From NCBI RefSeq assembly GCF_020164485.1, contig NZ_JAIQZA010000011.1:53319-117318 (forward strand): a stretch of 64,000 nt of DNA, given 5' to 3'. This DNA comes from Salegentibacter tibetensis (GTDB lineage Bacteria > Bacteroidota > Bacteroidia > Flavobacteriales > Flavobacteriaceae). A program made the translations under genes and the position numbers. The notes below the pieces were generated by a model. That model saw nothing but the letters and a program-made list of their open reading frames with translations, was not told where the DNA came from and made no database searches. Below are positions 16,794 through 26,667 of the stretch, piece after piece (within the stretch, counting starts at the first letter, position 1; every line of letters begins with the position of its first letter).

Positions 16794-18599
16794 TTACTTA
16801 TTTTTTAGTTCAGTTGCCTGTGCTACCCAATCTTCACGTTGTGCCGAGTTAGGGAAGTTTTCTATTACTTCATCAAGCAATTCAAAATCATCCTTGGTAA
16901 GTTTGCTTACCTGAACATAGGTATAAAGACCTACCTGATGTAAACGCTGTTCAAGGAAAGGACCTACTGCCTTAAGTTTTTGTAAATCATCTGCTGTTTG
17001 ATGCTCTGGATTGTAAGATCCGGTTCTCTCTAACATTTCATCTATTCTATCTTTCTGAACTTCTGAAAGTGTTAATGCATCTGCATTTACCGTCTCGTTA
17101 TGCCCATCGTTTTCTTCATTATAAGCATCTTCATCACCCATTTTCTTATCAACTTTGGTAGCGATGTTTTTCTTAGGCTCGCCTATGTTAACCGGAGTGT
17201 AATGTTTTACATCATCTCCATGTTCTTCTCGTAGTCTTTTATACTTCGCACCAGAAGATTTAAGTATGGTTTTTACTTCGGCCTGCGCAATTACAGGGAA
17301 AGATCTCGCATACAATAGGAACAATACAAAGAAGAATCCAATTGTTCCAATAAAGATCCCTATATCTACAAAGGTTGGAGAGAACATAGTCCATGAAGAT
17401 GGTAGGTAATCACGGTGAAGCGAAGTAACAATAATCACAAAACGCTCAAACCACATCCCGATGTTCACCACTATGGAAATAAAGAAGGAGAACATAATAC
17501 TTGTACGCAATTTCTTGAACCACATGAACTGTGGAGAAAACACGTTACAAGTCATCATTGCCCAATACGCCCAGGCATAAGGCCCTGTTGCCCTATTTAG
17601 GAATGCATATTGTTCATATTCTACTCCAGAATACCACGCGATAACAAGCTCGGTAATATAAGCCACCCCTACAATAGAACCGGTGATCATAATTACTATG
17701 TTCATCAATTCTATATGTTGTATAGTTATATAATCTTCAAGATTAGATACCTTTCTCATAATAATAAGAAGAGTATTTACCATTGCAAATCCGGAAAATA
17801 CTGCTCCCGCAACAAAGTAAGGAGGGAAAATCGTGGTGTGCCAACCCGGAATTACCGATGTAGCAAAGTCAAAAGATACAATGGTGTGTACCGAAAGCAC
17901 CAACGGAGTTGCCAAACCGGCAAGTACTAATGAAACTTCCTCAAAACGTTGCCAATCTTTTGCACGTCCACTCCATCCAAAACTTAATATTCCGTATATC
18001 TTTTTGTTGAAAGGTGTAATTGCCCTGTCACGAATCATCGCGAAATCTGGAAGTAAACCTGTCCACCAGAATACCAAAGAAACCGAAAGGTAAGTTGAAA
18101 TAGCGAATACATCCCAAAGCAATGGCGAGTTAAAGTTCACCCACAAAGAACCAAATTGGTTCGGAATAGGAAGTACCCAGTAAGCCAACCAAGGGCGACC
18201 CATGTGAATTAAAGGGAATAAACCAGCCTGCATTACAGAGAAAATAGTCATCGCCTCTGCAGAGCGGTTAATAGCCATTCTCCATTTTTGCCTGAATAGT
18301 AAAAGTACAGCTGAAATAAGTGTACCGGCGTGACCAATACCTACCCACCAAACAAAGTTGGTAATATCCCAGGCCCAGCCTACTGTTTTATTTAGTCCCC
18401 AGGTACCAATACCCGTGGAGATAGTGTAAATTATACAACCTACACCCCAAAGAAAGGCAACAAGTGCAATTGAAAAGACAATCCACCAGGATTTATTTGC
18501 CCTTCCTTCTACCGGTGCAGCCACATCCACGGTAATATCGTGGTAGGTCTTATCTCCGGTAACTAAAGGCTTTCGTATAGGTGCTTCGTAATGAGACAT
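16794..18599 (-). CDS. actC: Alternative complex III quinol-oxidising membrane subunit ActC (NrfD/PsrC family), with extra C-terminal HhH-like domain
   Basis: 601 residues. The first about 430 carry around ten membrane helices of the NrfD/PsrC family, which houses the quinol site. The rest is a long soluble extension: an acidic linker (about 480-530), then residues 537-601 with DDLQKLKAVGPFLEQRL and LTKDDFELLDEVI, which read like the helix-hairpin-helix module used for DNA or protein binding in other Bacteroidota proteins. Its function in a respiratory enzyme is unclear. The start ATG at 18599 lies 33 bp downstream of the actB stop. Confidence 0.95.
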   Translation of the reverse strand: MSHYEAPIRKPLVTGDKTYHDITVDVAAPVEGRANKSWWIVFSIALVAFLWGVGCIIYTISTGIGTWGLNKTVGWAWDITNFVWWVGIGHAGTLISAVLLLFRQKWRMAINRSAEAMTIFSVMQAGLFPLIHMGRPWLAYWVLPIPNQFGSLWVNFNSPLLWDVFAISTYLSVSLVFWWTGLLPDFAMIRDRAITPFNKKIYGILSFGWSGRAKDWQRFEEVSLVLAGLATPLVLSVHTIVSFDFATSVIPGWHTTIFPPYFVAGAVFSGFAMVNTLLIIMRKVSNLEDYITIQHIELMNIVIMITGSIVGVAYITELVIAWYSGVEYEQYAFLNRATGPYAWAYWAMMTCNVFSPQFMWFKKLRTSIMFSFFISIVVNIGMWFERFVIIVTSLHRDYLPSSWTMFSPTFVDIGIFIGTIGFFFVLFLLYARSFPVIAQAEVKTILKSSGAKYKRLREEHGDDVKHYTPVNIGEPKKNIATKVDKKMGDEDAYNEENDGHNETVNADALTLSEVQKDRIDEMLERTGSYNPEHQTADDLQKLKAVGPFLEQRLHQVGLYTYVQVSKLTKDDFELLDEVIENFPNSAQREDWVAQATELKNK

Positions 18600-18632
18600 A
18601 TCCTTTTTTAATTGATTTCTTTATTAATTTTA

Positions 18633-21600
18633 TTAAGCTTCTGTTGTATTCCTTACTTTGGTTTGGTACATAACATTCGGTTTAGTACCTACATATTCCA
18701 ATAAGTGATACATTCTATCATCTTCTTTTCTATCGCGAATCACAGCACCTTCATTGTTAATATCACCAAAAGTCATTGCTCCTTTATCACAAGCTGCAGA
18801 ACAGGCCGTTTGGAATTCCCCATCCTCAATAACTCTACCTTCACGTTTGGCATCTAGAATGGTTTTCTGTGTTTTTTGAATACAAAGAGAACATTTCTCC
18901 ATAACCCCTCTTGAACGCACTGTCACATCAGGATTAATAACCATTCTTCCAAGGTCATTATTCATATGGTAATCAAACTCTTCATTCTGAGCATAGTTAA
19001 ACCAGTTGAATCGACGCACTTTGTAAGGACAGTTGTTAGCACAATATCTTGTACCTACACATCGGTTATAGATCATTTGGTTTTGACCCTGTCTTCCGTG
19101 AGAAGTTGCAGCAACAGGACACACAGTCTCACAAGGAGCGTGGTTACAGTGCTGACACATTACCGGCTGGAATACTACCTGAGGATTATCTGCTGGTTCT
19201 TCCAATTCCCCGAATTCAGAAAGGGAACTTCCCAAACCTGATATATTTTCTTTCTTATCAAGATCGTCTATAAAGCTATCTTCAGAAGAATAATATCTAT
19301 CAATACGCAACCAATGCATATCACGAGAACGTCTCACCTCACTCTTTCCTACAACCGGAACATTATTCTCGGCGTGACAGGCAATAACACAAGCACCACA
19401 ACCGGTACAGGCGTTAAGGTCTATAGAAAGGTTAAAGTGGTGACCAATACTACGGTCAAAACCGTCCCACATATCAACTTCAGGAGAAGTAACTGGTTTT
19501 TCAACGTGATCTAAAGAGACTTGAGGAACAGAATTCCATACGTGAGGATCTTTAGTATTAAAAACTTCAAGAGTTGTTTCTTTAATAATATCTCCACGTC
19601 CCATTAAGGTATTATGAAGCTGAACGGAAGCGAATTCATGCATTCCTGGAGCCTTTTCAATTGTTACAGATTGTACAGCGTTTAAATTCTTGTACAAAGG
19701 ATAAGCATTTACACCTACCTGCATTTCTTCCTGCAAACCTTCTTTTTTCCCGTAACCAAACGCAAGTCCCACTGAACCTTTTGCCTGACCGGGTTGTATA
19801 AGAACAGGTACATTCTCTACTACAGTTCCATCTACAGTTACGTTAGCGTAGCTACCATTTAAACCACCATTAGAAGCGTGTTCATTTTCAAAGCCGAAAG
19901 CTTCAGCATCAGCCTTTGAAATTGTTAGATAATTATCCCAGGAAATTCTAGTTAAAGGATCAGGCATCTCTTGCAACCAGGGGTTATTGGCCTGTTCGCC
20001 GGCCCCCATAGATTGCTTTGTGTAAAGCGTTAACTCCATACCTTCATTTTCTGAAGGACGAGCTAGTGCGCTAACTGCAGCAGCCACATTAACAGATCCT
20101 GAAACTTCCGAAGTTTCAGCTTCTACAGGAGAGCTTGTATTAAAAATACCGTCGTGAAGCGCAGTATTCCAGGAAGGAATATTGTCACTCCAGGTTTCTT
20201 TAATGTAATCGTGATAAGATTTATCATTATCAGTCCATCTCAACAAGCAATCCTGAAACTGTCTTGTATCAAACAATGGCCTGATTGTAGGCTGCATCAA
20301 ACTAAAGTCTGAAGCAGTATATTGAATATCACCCCAACTCTCTAAATAATGAGGAGTTGCAGCTACATATTTACAAAGTTTTGCAGTTTCATCTGGCTTC
20401 ATACTAAAGGCCAGGGAAACATCTACATTAGCTAAAGCTTCAGCGAATTCTGCTCCATTTGGTAATGAATAAGCAGGATTCACACCCGCCATTAGCACCG
20501 CTCCAACAGAACCAGATTTCATATCTTCTACCGCCTGCATCACTTCTTCAGCATTACCCTGGCGAATCATTCTCGGATTATCGGTATTCATCACACCACT
20601 TCCAAGAGCTTCATTAATTTCAAGTACTAAAGCCTGGGCATTAGCATCAGGAATTCCAGAAACCACAACGGCTCCACTTCCGGCTTTTCTTAATTGACGA
20701 GCAGCTTTTACAACAGCATCATCAACATTAGAAGGCAAATCACTTGTAGAAGAACCACCAGAAACATAACCATATAGCGCGGCTAAAACAGCTTTTTGTT
20801 GAGATGGTGTAACAGGATAACGCTTATCGGCATTAGCGCCAGATAAACTCATATTAGATTCAAACTGAACATGACGGGACATTTTACCATTTTTCGGCAC
20901 ACGGGTTTTAGCATAACCCGCATCATAACCACCACCCTGCCAGTCACCAAGAAAATCGGCTCCAACAGAAACAATAGTTTCAGCTTTAGAAAAATCATAA
21001 TTTGGTAACGCACGCTTTCCATATTTAGCTTGAAAAGCAGTCAATGCAGCATCTTCAGAAACCGTATCATATACTACGTGACGTACATTAGGATACTTTT
21101 CTGAAAATTCATTGATTAATTTTGTAGTTGATGGACTGGCGAAGGTTTGAGTCATCAAAACAATATCACCAGAAACATTATCAAGGGCACTTCCTACTAC
21201 ACGGTCAAATTCTTCCCAGGAAACATTTCTTCCTTCAATCATTGGGCGTTTCACCCTATTTGCGTCATACAATGACAATACCGAAGCATGTACACGAGCA
21301 TTAACCCCGCCTTTAGACTTCGATAATTCGTTATTTTCAATTTTAATAGGCCTTCCTTCCCTGGTTTTCACCAGTACACTGGCAAAATCAAAACCATTTG
21401 CAATTGTAGAGGCATAGTAATTTGCTACACCGGGAACAATACGCTCTGGCTGCACTACATAAGGAATAGATTTAATAACAGGACCTTCACAAGCAGCCAA
21501 AGAGGCCGCTGCTGTACTAAACCCAACATATTTCAAGAAATCCCTTCTCGAAGTTTTTGAACTTTCAAGGGATTCTTTATCCCCAAGAAATTCATTAACC

Positions 21601-21701
21601 GGAATTTCTTCAGCAAATTCTTTTTGTTGGAGCGTCTCAACAACAGAGCTGTTTTCATTTAGCTCTTCAACACTTTTCCAGTATTTTTTGTTTGATGACA
21701 T
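18633..21701 (-). CDS. actB: Alternative complex III iron-sulfur subunit ActB (molybdopterin-oxidoreductase-like)
   Basis: 1022 residues. The N-terminal Tat motif SRRDFLK (51-57) leads to a lipobox LAAC with Cys71, so it is exported folded and lipid-anchored. The first two thirds resemble a molybdopterin oxidoreductase that in ACIII has lost the cofactor. The last third is a ferredoxin-like module with four Cys clusters: CTGCGACVIAC, CQHCNHAPCETVC, CVGTRYCANNC and CSLCIQKT (with a later CSAAC). These should hold one [3Fe-4S] and three [4Fe-4S] centres that carry electrons from quinol at ActC towards the hemes. Confidence 0.97.
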   Translation of the reverse strand: MSSNKKYWKSVEELNENSSVVETLQQKEFAEEIPVNEFLGDKESLESSKTSRRDFLKYVGFSTAAASLAACEGPVIKSIPYVVQPERIVPGVANYYASTIANGFDFASVLVKTREGRPIKIENNELSKSKGGVNARVHASVLSLYDANRVKRPMIEGRNVSWEEFDRVVGSALDNVSGDIVLMTQTFASPSTTKLINEFSEKYPNVRHVVYDTVSEDAALTAFQAKYGKRALPNYDFSKAETIVSVGADFLGDWQGGGYDAGYAKTRVPKNGKMSRHVQFESNMSLSGANADKRYPVTPSQQKAVLAALYGYVSGGSSTSDLPSNVDDAVVKAARQLRKAGSGAVVVSGIPDANAQALVLEINEALGSGVMNTDNPRMIRQGNAEEVMQAVEDMKSGSVGAVLMAGVNPAYSLPNGAEFAEALANVDVSLAFSMKPDETAKLCKYVAATPHYLESWGDIQYTASDFSLMQPTIRPLFDTRQFQDCLLRWTDNDKSYHDYIKETWSDNIPSWNTALHDGIFNTSSPVEAETSEVSGSVNVAAAVSALARPSENEGMELTLYTKQSMGAGEQANNPWLQEMPDPLTRISWDNYLTISKADAEAFGFENEHASNGGLNGSYANVTVDGTVVENVPVLIQPGQAKGSVGLAFGYGKKEGLQEEMQVGVNAYPLYKNLNAVQSVTIEKAPGMHEFASVQLHNTLMGRGDIIKETTLEVFNTKDPHVWNSVPQVSLDHVEKPVTSPEVDMWDGFDRSIGHHFNLSIDLNACTGCGACVIACHAENNVPVVGKSEVRRSRDMHWLRIDRYYSSEDSFIDDLDKKENISGLGSSLSEFGELEEPADNPQVVFQPVMCQHCNHAPCETVCPVAATSHGRQGQNQMIYNRCVGTRYCANNCPYKVRRFNWFNYAQNEEFDYHMNNDLGRMVINPDVTVRSRGVMEKCSLCIQKTQKTILDAKREGRVIEDGEFQTACSAACDKGAMTFGDINNEGAVIRDRKEDDRMYHLLEYVGTKPNVMYQTKVRNTTEA

Positions 21702-21754
21702 ATATATCTAGATATTAACTTCTTAATTAACCCCGCACTACCGGGAAAAAACTT

Positions 21755-23125
21755 TTAGTAATGGCATTTTGCACATTCAAGGCCTCCCATTTGAGCTACA
21801 GTAAGCTCTTCTACACCGTATTTTTTGGATAATTCTTCGTGAATTTTCTCGTAATACTCATTCCCTTCCATCCTAACATTGGTCTCACGGTGACAGTTTA
21901 TACACCATCCCATAGTTAAAGGAGCATCCTGATAAACCACTTCCATTTCCTCGATTGGTCCGTGACATTTTTGACACTGAACCCCGGCAACACTAACGTG
22001 CTGAGAGTGGTTAAAGTAAGCGAAATCTGGTAGGTTATGAATACGAACCCATTTTACCGGCTTCTCTTCTCCAGTGTAATCCTGATCTGCCGGACTCCAG
22101 CCTACAGCATCGTATAGCTTAGCGATCTCACCGTCGTAGAATTCTTTAGAATATTCCGCGGTAGCGGTTTCAGGAGCAACTTCAGAAATTGATTTATGAC
22201 AATTCATACAAACATTTAGCGAGGGGATACCCGCTTGCTTTGATGTTCTGGCTGAAGAGTGACAGTATTTACAATCTATTTGATTATCTCCTGCATGAAT
22301 TCTATGCGAATAGTGAATTGGCTGAATTGGCTCATAACCCTGATCAATCCCAACCTGCATAAAAAATCCGTAAGCAAAATAGCCAATTACCAGTAAGCCG
22401 AACACAGCGCTCACCAAAACAAGGAATTGATTTTCTACAAAAGATTTCCAGATTGGTTTTCTTTTTGGTTTTTCAGGAATAACAACACCGCTTGCCTGGG
22501 CAAAATTTCTTAGTGTTTTGTTTACAAGGAATAAAACCGCAAGTAGCATTACCAAAACAAAAAGCAGGATACCTAAAATAACATTTACCGATACCCCACC
22601 GCCAGAAGAATCTCCTCCACCAGATCCCGCTCCGGTCTGTGCCGCTTGCGGCTCTGGTTTTGGCTGCTCTACATAAGCAAGAATATCATCAATATCAGCA
22701 TTTGATAATTGAGGAAAAGCCGGCATTGCAGTTTGATTGTACTCTTCGTAAATAGCAACAGCTTCATTATCTCCAGAAGAAATTAAATCCTGACTGTTTT
22801 TTATCCATTGATACAACCAATCCATATCGCGCTTTTCGGTCACCCCGTGAAGAGCAGGACCAATACCGGCAGAATATGGTTTGTGACAGGCAGCACAAAG
22901 TGAATTAAACAAGGATTTTCCATTCGCCGGATCCCCAAGATCTGACGCAGCTGCAGCAGCTTCTGAAGATTCTTCCGATGATTCATCGGTTTGCTCCTGG
23001 CCTTCGGCCGCGGCATCTTGCGAAGCCTCCTCCTGTGCAATTCCCAAAACGCTAAATGAGATAAAAAATGCTACACTTAAGAGCAATAGTCGCGAAGTTG
23101 AGTGGCGGTATTTCACCTTTTTCAT
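21755..23125 (-). CDS. actA: Alternative complex III multiheme cytochrome c ActA, with an extra N-terminal monoheme domain
   Basis: 456 residues and six heme motifs. One, CAACH (77-81), is in a class-I-like cytochrome c domain at the N-terminus. Five (CKYCH 285-289, CMNCH 306-310, CQKCH 384-388, CINCH 408-412, CAKCH 451-455) make up the pentaheme ActA core. Between them lie a Gly/Ser-rich linker and two membrane helices (about 182-202 and 235-256). A signal peptide covers residues about 8-30. The extra monoheme domain may act as the mobile carrier to CtaC, inferred because no free cytochrome c gene is nearby. First gene of the operon. Confidence 0.95.
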   Translation of the reverse strand: MKKVKYRHSTSRLLLLSVAFFISFSVLGIAQEEASQDAAAEGQEQTDESSEESSEAAAAASDLGDPANGKSLFNSLCAACHKPYSAGIGPALHGVTEKRDMDWLYQWIKNSQDLISSGDNEAVAIYEEYNQTAMPAFPQLSNADIDDILAYVEQPKPEPQAAQTGAGSGGGDSSGGGVSVNVILGILLFVLVMLLAVLFLVNKTLRNFAQASGVVIPEKPKRKPIWKSFVENQFLVLVSAVFGLLVIGYFAYGFFMQVGIDQGYEPIQPIHYSHRIHAGDNQIDCKYCHSSARTSKQAGIPSLNVCMNCHKSISEVAPETATAEYSKEFYDGEIAKLYDAVGWSPADQDYTGEEKPVKWVRIHNLPDFAYFNHSQHVSVAGVQCQKCHGPIEEMEVVYQDAPLTMGWCINCHRETNVRMEGNEYYEKIHEELSKKYGVEELTVAQMGGLECAKCHY

Positions 23126-23146
23126 ATTATAAGTTGAATTAACGTC

Positions 23147-23197
23147 TTAACTTTGGTACGGTTTTTCAAAAGCTTGAAGCCTTAGTAATATTAACAT
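23147..23197 (-). CDS. Candidate leader peptide before actA (16 codons)
   Basis: An ATG at 23197 opens MLILLRLQAFEKPYQS and stops at 23147, entirely between the predicted -7 box (23220-23227) and the actA start (23125), 21 bp before actA. A start soon after the predicted transcription start and a stop just before the main gene is the usual geometry of a regulatory leader peptide. Chance is a real alternative in a short leader. Confidence 0.25.
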   Translation of the reverse strand: MLILLRLQAFEKPYQS

Positions 23198-23219
23198 TTC
23201 GCACCCTTAAATTCGGCAA

Positions 23220-23227
23220 CAAAAGTA
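23220..23227 (-). promoter_or_regulatory. -7 box of the act-cta operon
   Basis: Minus-strand TACTTTTG matches TAnnTTTG. It lies 95 bp before the actA ATG and implies a leader of about 90 nt. Confidence 0.5.
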
Positions 23228-23325
23228 ATACTTAAAGTCGATTTTAGGAATGTTACATAAGTGTTAATCGGTAATTTATACCGGTTCTAAATAATAAAAG
23301 CTGTCTTGTTTAAGTTATTAAATTA

Positions 23326-23333
23326 TACTTTTG
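23326..23333 (+). promoter_or_regulatory. -7 box of the SPOR-protein gene
   Basis: TACTTTTG, with a TTG at 23306-23308 about 17 bp upstream as a possible -33 element, and the ATG 16 bp downstream. Confidence 0.5.
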
Positions 23334-23349
23334 CCATAAACAAATAACT

Positions 23350-23739
23350 ATGAGAAAATTAAGCATAAACAAACTACTTCTTTCTTGTTTTCTTTCAGGA
23401 TTTACATTTCTGAATTTATCCGCCCAGGAAGGCCGAATAAATATAAGTGAAGACCATAAAATTTCTAAACTTTTAGAGTTAAAATCTGAAATGAGCAAAG
23501 ACAATGAAATTGAAGATCGCTTTAAAATCCAGCTTTTTTATGGAAATAATGGAGAAGCAAATGATGTCATCAAAGACTACAGAAGCAAGTTCGAATACCC
23601 TTCCCTAATTGCCTACGAAGCTCCTAATTATAAGGTTTGGGTGGGTAGTTTTAGAAATCGCTTAGAAGCAGACAGAGCGCTTTTAAAAATAAAAGAAAGC
23701 TTTCCTTCAGCATTTATACCAAAACCCAGACGCAGATAA
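23350..23739 (+). CDS. Secreted SPOR-domain protein
   Basis: 129 residues. A Sec signal (about 1-25, ending LSAQ) is followed by a linker and a SPOR-type domain from about residue 55 to the end (FKIQLFYGN, then YKVWVGSFRNRLEADRALLKIKESFP). SPOR domains bind denuded glycan strands of septal peptidoglycan, so a periplasmic cell-wall or division role is likely. It is short enough to be little more than the domain itself. It sits alone between the act operon (divergent) and infB (convergent). Confidence 0.85.
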   Translation: MRKLSINKLLLSCFLSGFTFLNLSAQEGRINISEDHKISKLLELKSEMSKDNEIEDRFKIQLFYGNNGEANDVIKDYRSKFEYPSLIAYEAPNYKVWVGSFRNRLEADRALLKIKESFPSAFIPKPRRR

Positions 23740-23774
23740 TTTTTCACTAAAACTACTGAAGTTAAATGTGATTT

Positions 23775-23839
23775 TTCCAGCTGTTTAATTTCAGCTGGAA
23801 ATCAAAGCATAAAAAAAGCGGCCATAAAGCCGCTTTTTT
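23775..23839. terminator. Two hairpins between the SPOR gene and infB (bidirectional terminator)
   Basis: TTCCAGCTG/CAGCTGGAA pairs across 23775-23800. AGCGGC/GCCGCT (23817-23834), flanked by A-run and T-run, forms a second hairpin that works as a terminator on either strand. It separates two converging transcripts. Confidence 0.85.
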
Positions 23840-23858
23840 CTATTCAACATAAAACTTA

Positions 23859-26612
23859 TTACTTAAGTTTCTTTTTCACTTCTACTTCACGGAATGATTC
23901 TATCACATCCCCTTCTTTAATGTCGTTATAATTTTTAACCTGGATACCACAATCGTAACCTTTAGCAACTTCTTTCACATCGTCTTTAAAACGCTTCAGC
24001 GAAGCCAGTTCTCCTGTATAAACTACTACTCCTTCGCGAATTAAACGAATTCCAGCACTTCTGTAAATCTTACCAGAGGTTACCATACAACCTGCAATAG
24101 TTCCAACCTTGGAGATTTTAAAAGTCTCCCTAATCTCTGCAGTACCTGTGATCTCTTCTTTAAGCTCCGGTGAAAGCATTCCTTCCATCGCATCCTTAAG
24201 GTCGTTGATCGCATCGTAAATGATTGAATACGTCCTGATATCTATCTCTTCCTTATCGGCTACCTGTCTTGCATTTCCTGCAGGACGTACATTAAATCCA
24301 ATAATTACCGCATCTGAAGCCGAGGCTAGCAACACATCACTTTCTGTAATGGCTCCTACTCCTTTGTGAATAATATTCACTTGAATTTCTTCAGTAGATA
24401 ATTTCAGGAAGCTATCGGTTAGTGCTTCTACAGAACCATCAACATCACCTTTCAGGATAATATTAAGCTCTTTAAAGTCACCTAAAGCGATTCTACGTCC
24501 AATTTCATCAAGGGTGATATGACGCTGAGTTCTAACACTCTGCTCACGTTGTAATTGGGTTCGTTTAGCCGCAATATCTTTGGCTTCACGCTCATCTGTC
24601 ATCACCTTGAATTTATCACCGGCCTGTGGAGCTCCATCAAGACCTAAGATAGAAACAGGCGTTGCTGGGCCGGCTTCCTTAACTTCGTGCCCTCTCTCAT
24701 CGTGCATTGCCTTTACCTTACCACTATGTCGACCCGCTAATACGTAATCCCCAATCTTCAATGTTCCGGTCTGCACCAGGATGGTTGCTATATAACCTCT
24801 ACCCCTATCAAGGAAGGCTTCTACAACTGTTCCTGTAGCTACTTTAGAAGGATTAGCTTTTAATTCAAGAATTTCAGATTCCAAAAGAACTTTCTCAAGG
24901 AGTTCTTCAACCCCCAATCCTGTTTTAGCTGATATATCGTGAGACTGAACTTTACCACCCCAATCTTCTACAAGCAGATTCATTCCTGCCAGTTTTTCTT
25001 TAATCTTCTCTGGATTTGCAGTTGGCAAATCAGATTTATTGATTGCAAACACTATTGGCACACCTGCAGCCTGGGCGTGAGAAATAGCCTCTTTGGTTTG
25101 CGGCATCACATCATCATCTGCAGCGATAACAATAATCGCAATATCTGTTACCTGAGCTCCACGAGCACGCATCGCTGTAAAGGCTTCGTGACCCGGAGTA
25201 TCCAGGAAGGTCATTTTTTGACCATTCTTAAGTTTCACGCTATAGGCTCCAATATGTTGGGTAATACCACCACTTTCACCGGCAATTACATTCTCTTTAC
25301 GAATATAATCCAGCAAAGATGTTTTACCGTGGTCTACGTGACCCATTACAGTTACAATTGGCGCTCTGTCTTCAAGATCTTCAGGATTTTCTGGAATTTC
25401 ATCTACAGTTTCTTCAATGTCAGCAGTTACAAAATCTACTTCATAACCAAATTCATCTGCAACAATAGAAAGCGTTTCCGCATCCAATCGCTGATTCATC
25501 GTTACCATCATTCCAAGAGACATACAGGCAGAAATCACTTTCGTTACCGGCACATCCATCATTGTAGCAACTTCACTTACGGTTACAAATTCAGTAACTT
25601 TAAGTACTTTACTATCAGTTTCCTGCTGTGCGAGATCGTCTTCTGATCGTTGACGATGCTGATCCCTTTTATCTCTTCTATATTTAGCTCCTTTACCTTT
25701 ACCAGATTTACCCTGAAGTTTTTCAAGGGTTTCACGAACCTGCTTTTGAACTTCTTCTTCACTAGGCTCTTCTTTAGTAATAGGTTTTGCTCTTTTTCTG
25801 GCTCCTCCTTTTTTAGGACCTTGATTTGAAGCTCCAGGCTTCACGTCCTTACTAATTCTACGACGACGTTTTTTACGCTTTTCTTTCTCTTTTTTCTCCT
25901 CAGCAGCTTTCTTCTCGTCTTTCTTCTTTTCCGGTTTTTTGAATTGAGAAAGGTCAATTTTCTTTCCGGTAAAATTAGGACCGTTAAGCTTGGTGTAATT
26001 AGTTTTATGAGTCATAGACTCTGGCTCCTTAGGCTCTTCATCAGCCGCCGCCGCAGGTGCTTCTTCTTTAGGCTCTTCTTCAGTCTTTTTCTCCTCTTTA
26101 GAAGGCGTTTCCTCCTTAGGCTCTTGAGGTTCAGGCTTTTCTTCTTTAGCTTCAGGCTTTTTGGCTTCCTCGGGCTGTTCAGGTTGCGCTGGCTCTGGCT
26201 TTTCCTCTTCTTTTTCGGCTTTTTTCTCCGGTTTTTTATCCAGATCAATCTTACCAACTTTCTTAGGACCGGCTAATTTTGCTCTGGAAGAAACAGCTTC
26301 TTCGTCTTTACGACGCTCGCTCTCCTTCTTCTCCTCGGCTTTACGCTTTTCTTCAAGCTCTCTTTCCCTTGCTAAACGCAATTCTTCCTTCTCCTTTCTC
26401 TTTTCTTCACCAACTTCTTTAGACTCGACTTTTTTAGACTTGTCGGTCTCAAATTCATCAGAAAGCACCTGATAAACTTCGGATGAGATTTTGGTAGTAG
26501 GACGCGCCTCAATATCGTGACCCTTAGAATTTAAAAATTCTACAGCCCGGTCTAACGAAATATTGAATTCACGTAATACTTTGTTTAGTCGCATTGTTTT
26601 TGCTTCAGCCAT
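23859..26612 (-). CDS. infB: Translation initiation factor IF-2
   Basis: 917 residues. A small N-terminal IF2_N domain (about 1-55) is followed by a very charged Lys/Glu/Pro low-complexity region (about 60-300), then the GTPase domain with G1 GHVDHGKT, G3 DTPGHE and G4 NKSD, and the C-terminal beta-barrel and IF2 C domains. It brings initiator tRNA to the 30S subunit and promotes subunit joining. The low-complexity linker is long, as usual in Bacteroidota. Third gene of rimP-nusA-infB, 55 bp after nusA. Confidence 0.98.
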   Translation of the reverse strand: MAEAKTMRLNKVLREFNISLDRAVEFLNSKGHDIEARPTTKISSEVYQVLSDEFETDKSKKVESKEVGEEKRKEKEELRLARERELEEKRKAEEKKESERRKDEEAVSSRAKLAGPKKVGKIDLDKKPEKKAEKEEEKPEPAQPEQPEEAKKPEAKEEKPEPQEPKEETPSKEEKKTEEEPKEEAPAAAADEEPKEPESMTHKTNYTKLNGPNFTGKKIDLSQFKKPEKKKDEKKAAEEKKEKEKRKKRRRRISKDVKPGASNQGPKKGGARKRAKPITKEEPSEEEVQKQVRETLEKLQGKSGKGKGAKYRRDKRDQHRQRSEDDLAQQETDSKVLKVTEFVTVSEVATMMDVPVTKVISACMSLGMMVTMNQRLDAETLSIVADEFGYEVDFVTADIEETVDEIPENPEDLEDRAPIVTVMGHVDHGKTSLLDYIRKENVIAGESGGITQHIGAYSVKLKNGQKMTFLDTPGHEAFTAMRARGAQVTDIAIIVIAADDDVMPQTKEAISHAQAAGVPIVFAINKSDLPTANPEKIKEKLAGMNLLVEDWGGKVQSHDISAKTGLGVEELLEKVLLESEILELKANPSKVATGTVVEAFLDRGRGYIATILVQTGTLKIGDYVLAGRHSGKVKAMHDERGHEVKEAGPATPVSILGLDGAPQAGDKFKVMTDEREAKDIAAKRTQLQREQSVRTQRHITLDEIGRRIALGDFKELNIILKGDVDGSVEALTDSFLKLSTEEIQVNIIHKGVGAITESDVLLASASDAVIIGFNVRPAGNARQVADKEEIDIRTYSIIYDAINDLKDAMEGMLSPELKEEITGTAEIRETFKISKVGTIAGCMVTSGKIYRSAGIRLIREGVVVYTGELASLKRFKDDVKEVAKGYDCGIQVKNYNDIKEGDVIESFREVEVKKKLK

Positions 26613-26667
26613 AAATTGCCCTCTAAATTAACCTCTTTTAATTATTATATATTCAATGAGTTTTTGA

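Noticed and set aside
14167..23125. Formate dehydrogenase or nitrate reductase reading of the ActB/ActC genes
   Set aside because: Gene order act A-F with DUF3341 and two NrfD-like subunits followed by aa3 oxidase genes marks alternative complex III.
24939..26472. Long open frames opposite infB
   Set aside because: They mirror the Lys/Glu-rich low-complexity of IF-2 on the other strand, with no promoter and no family; they are antisense shadows.
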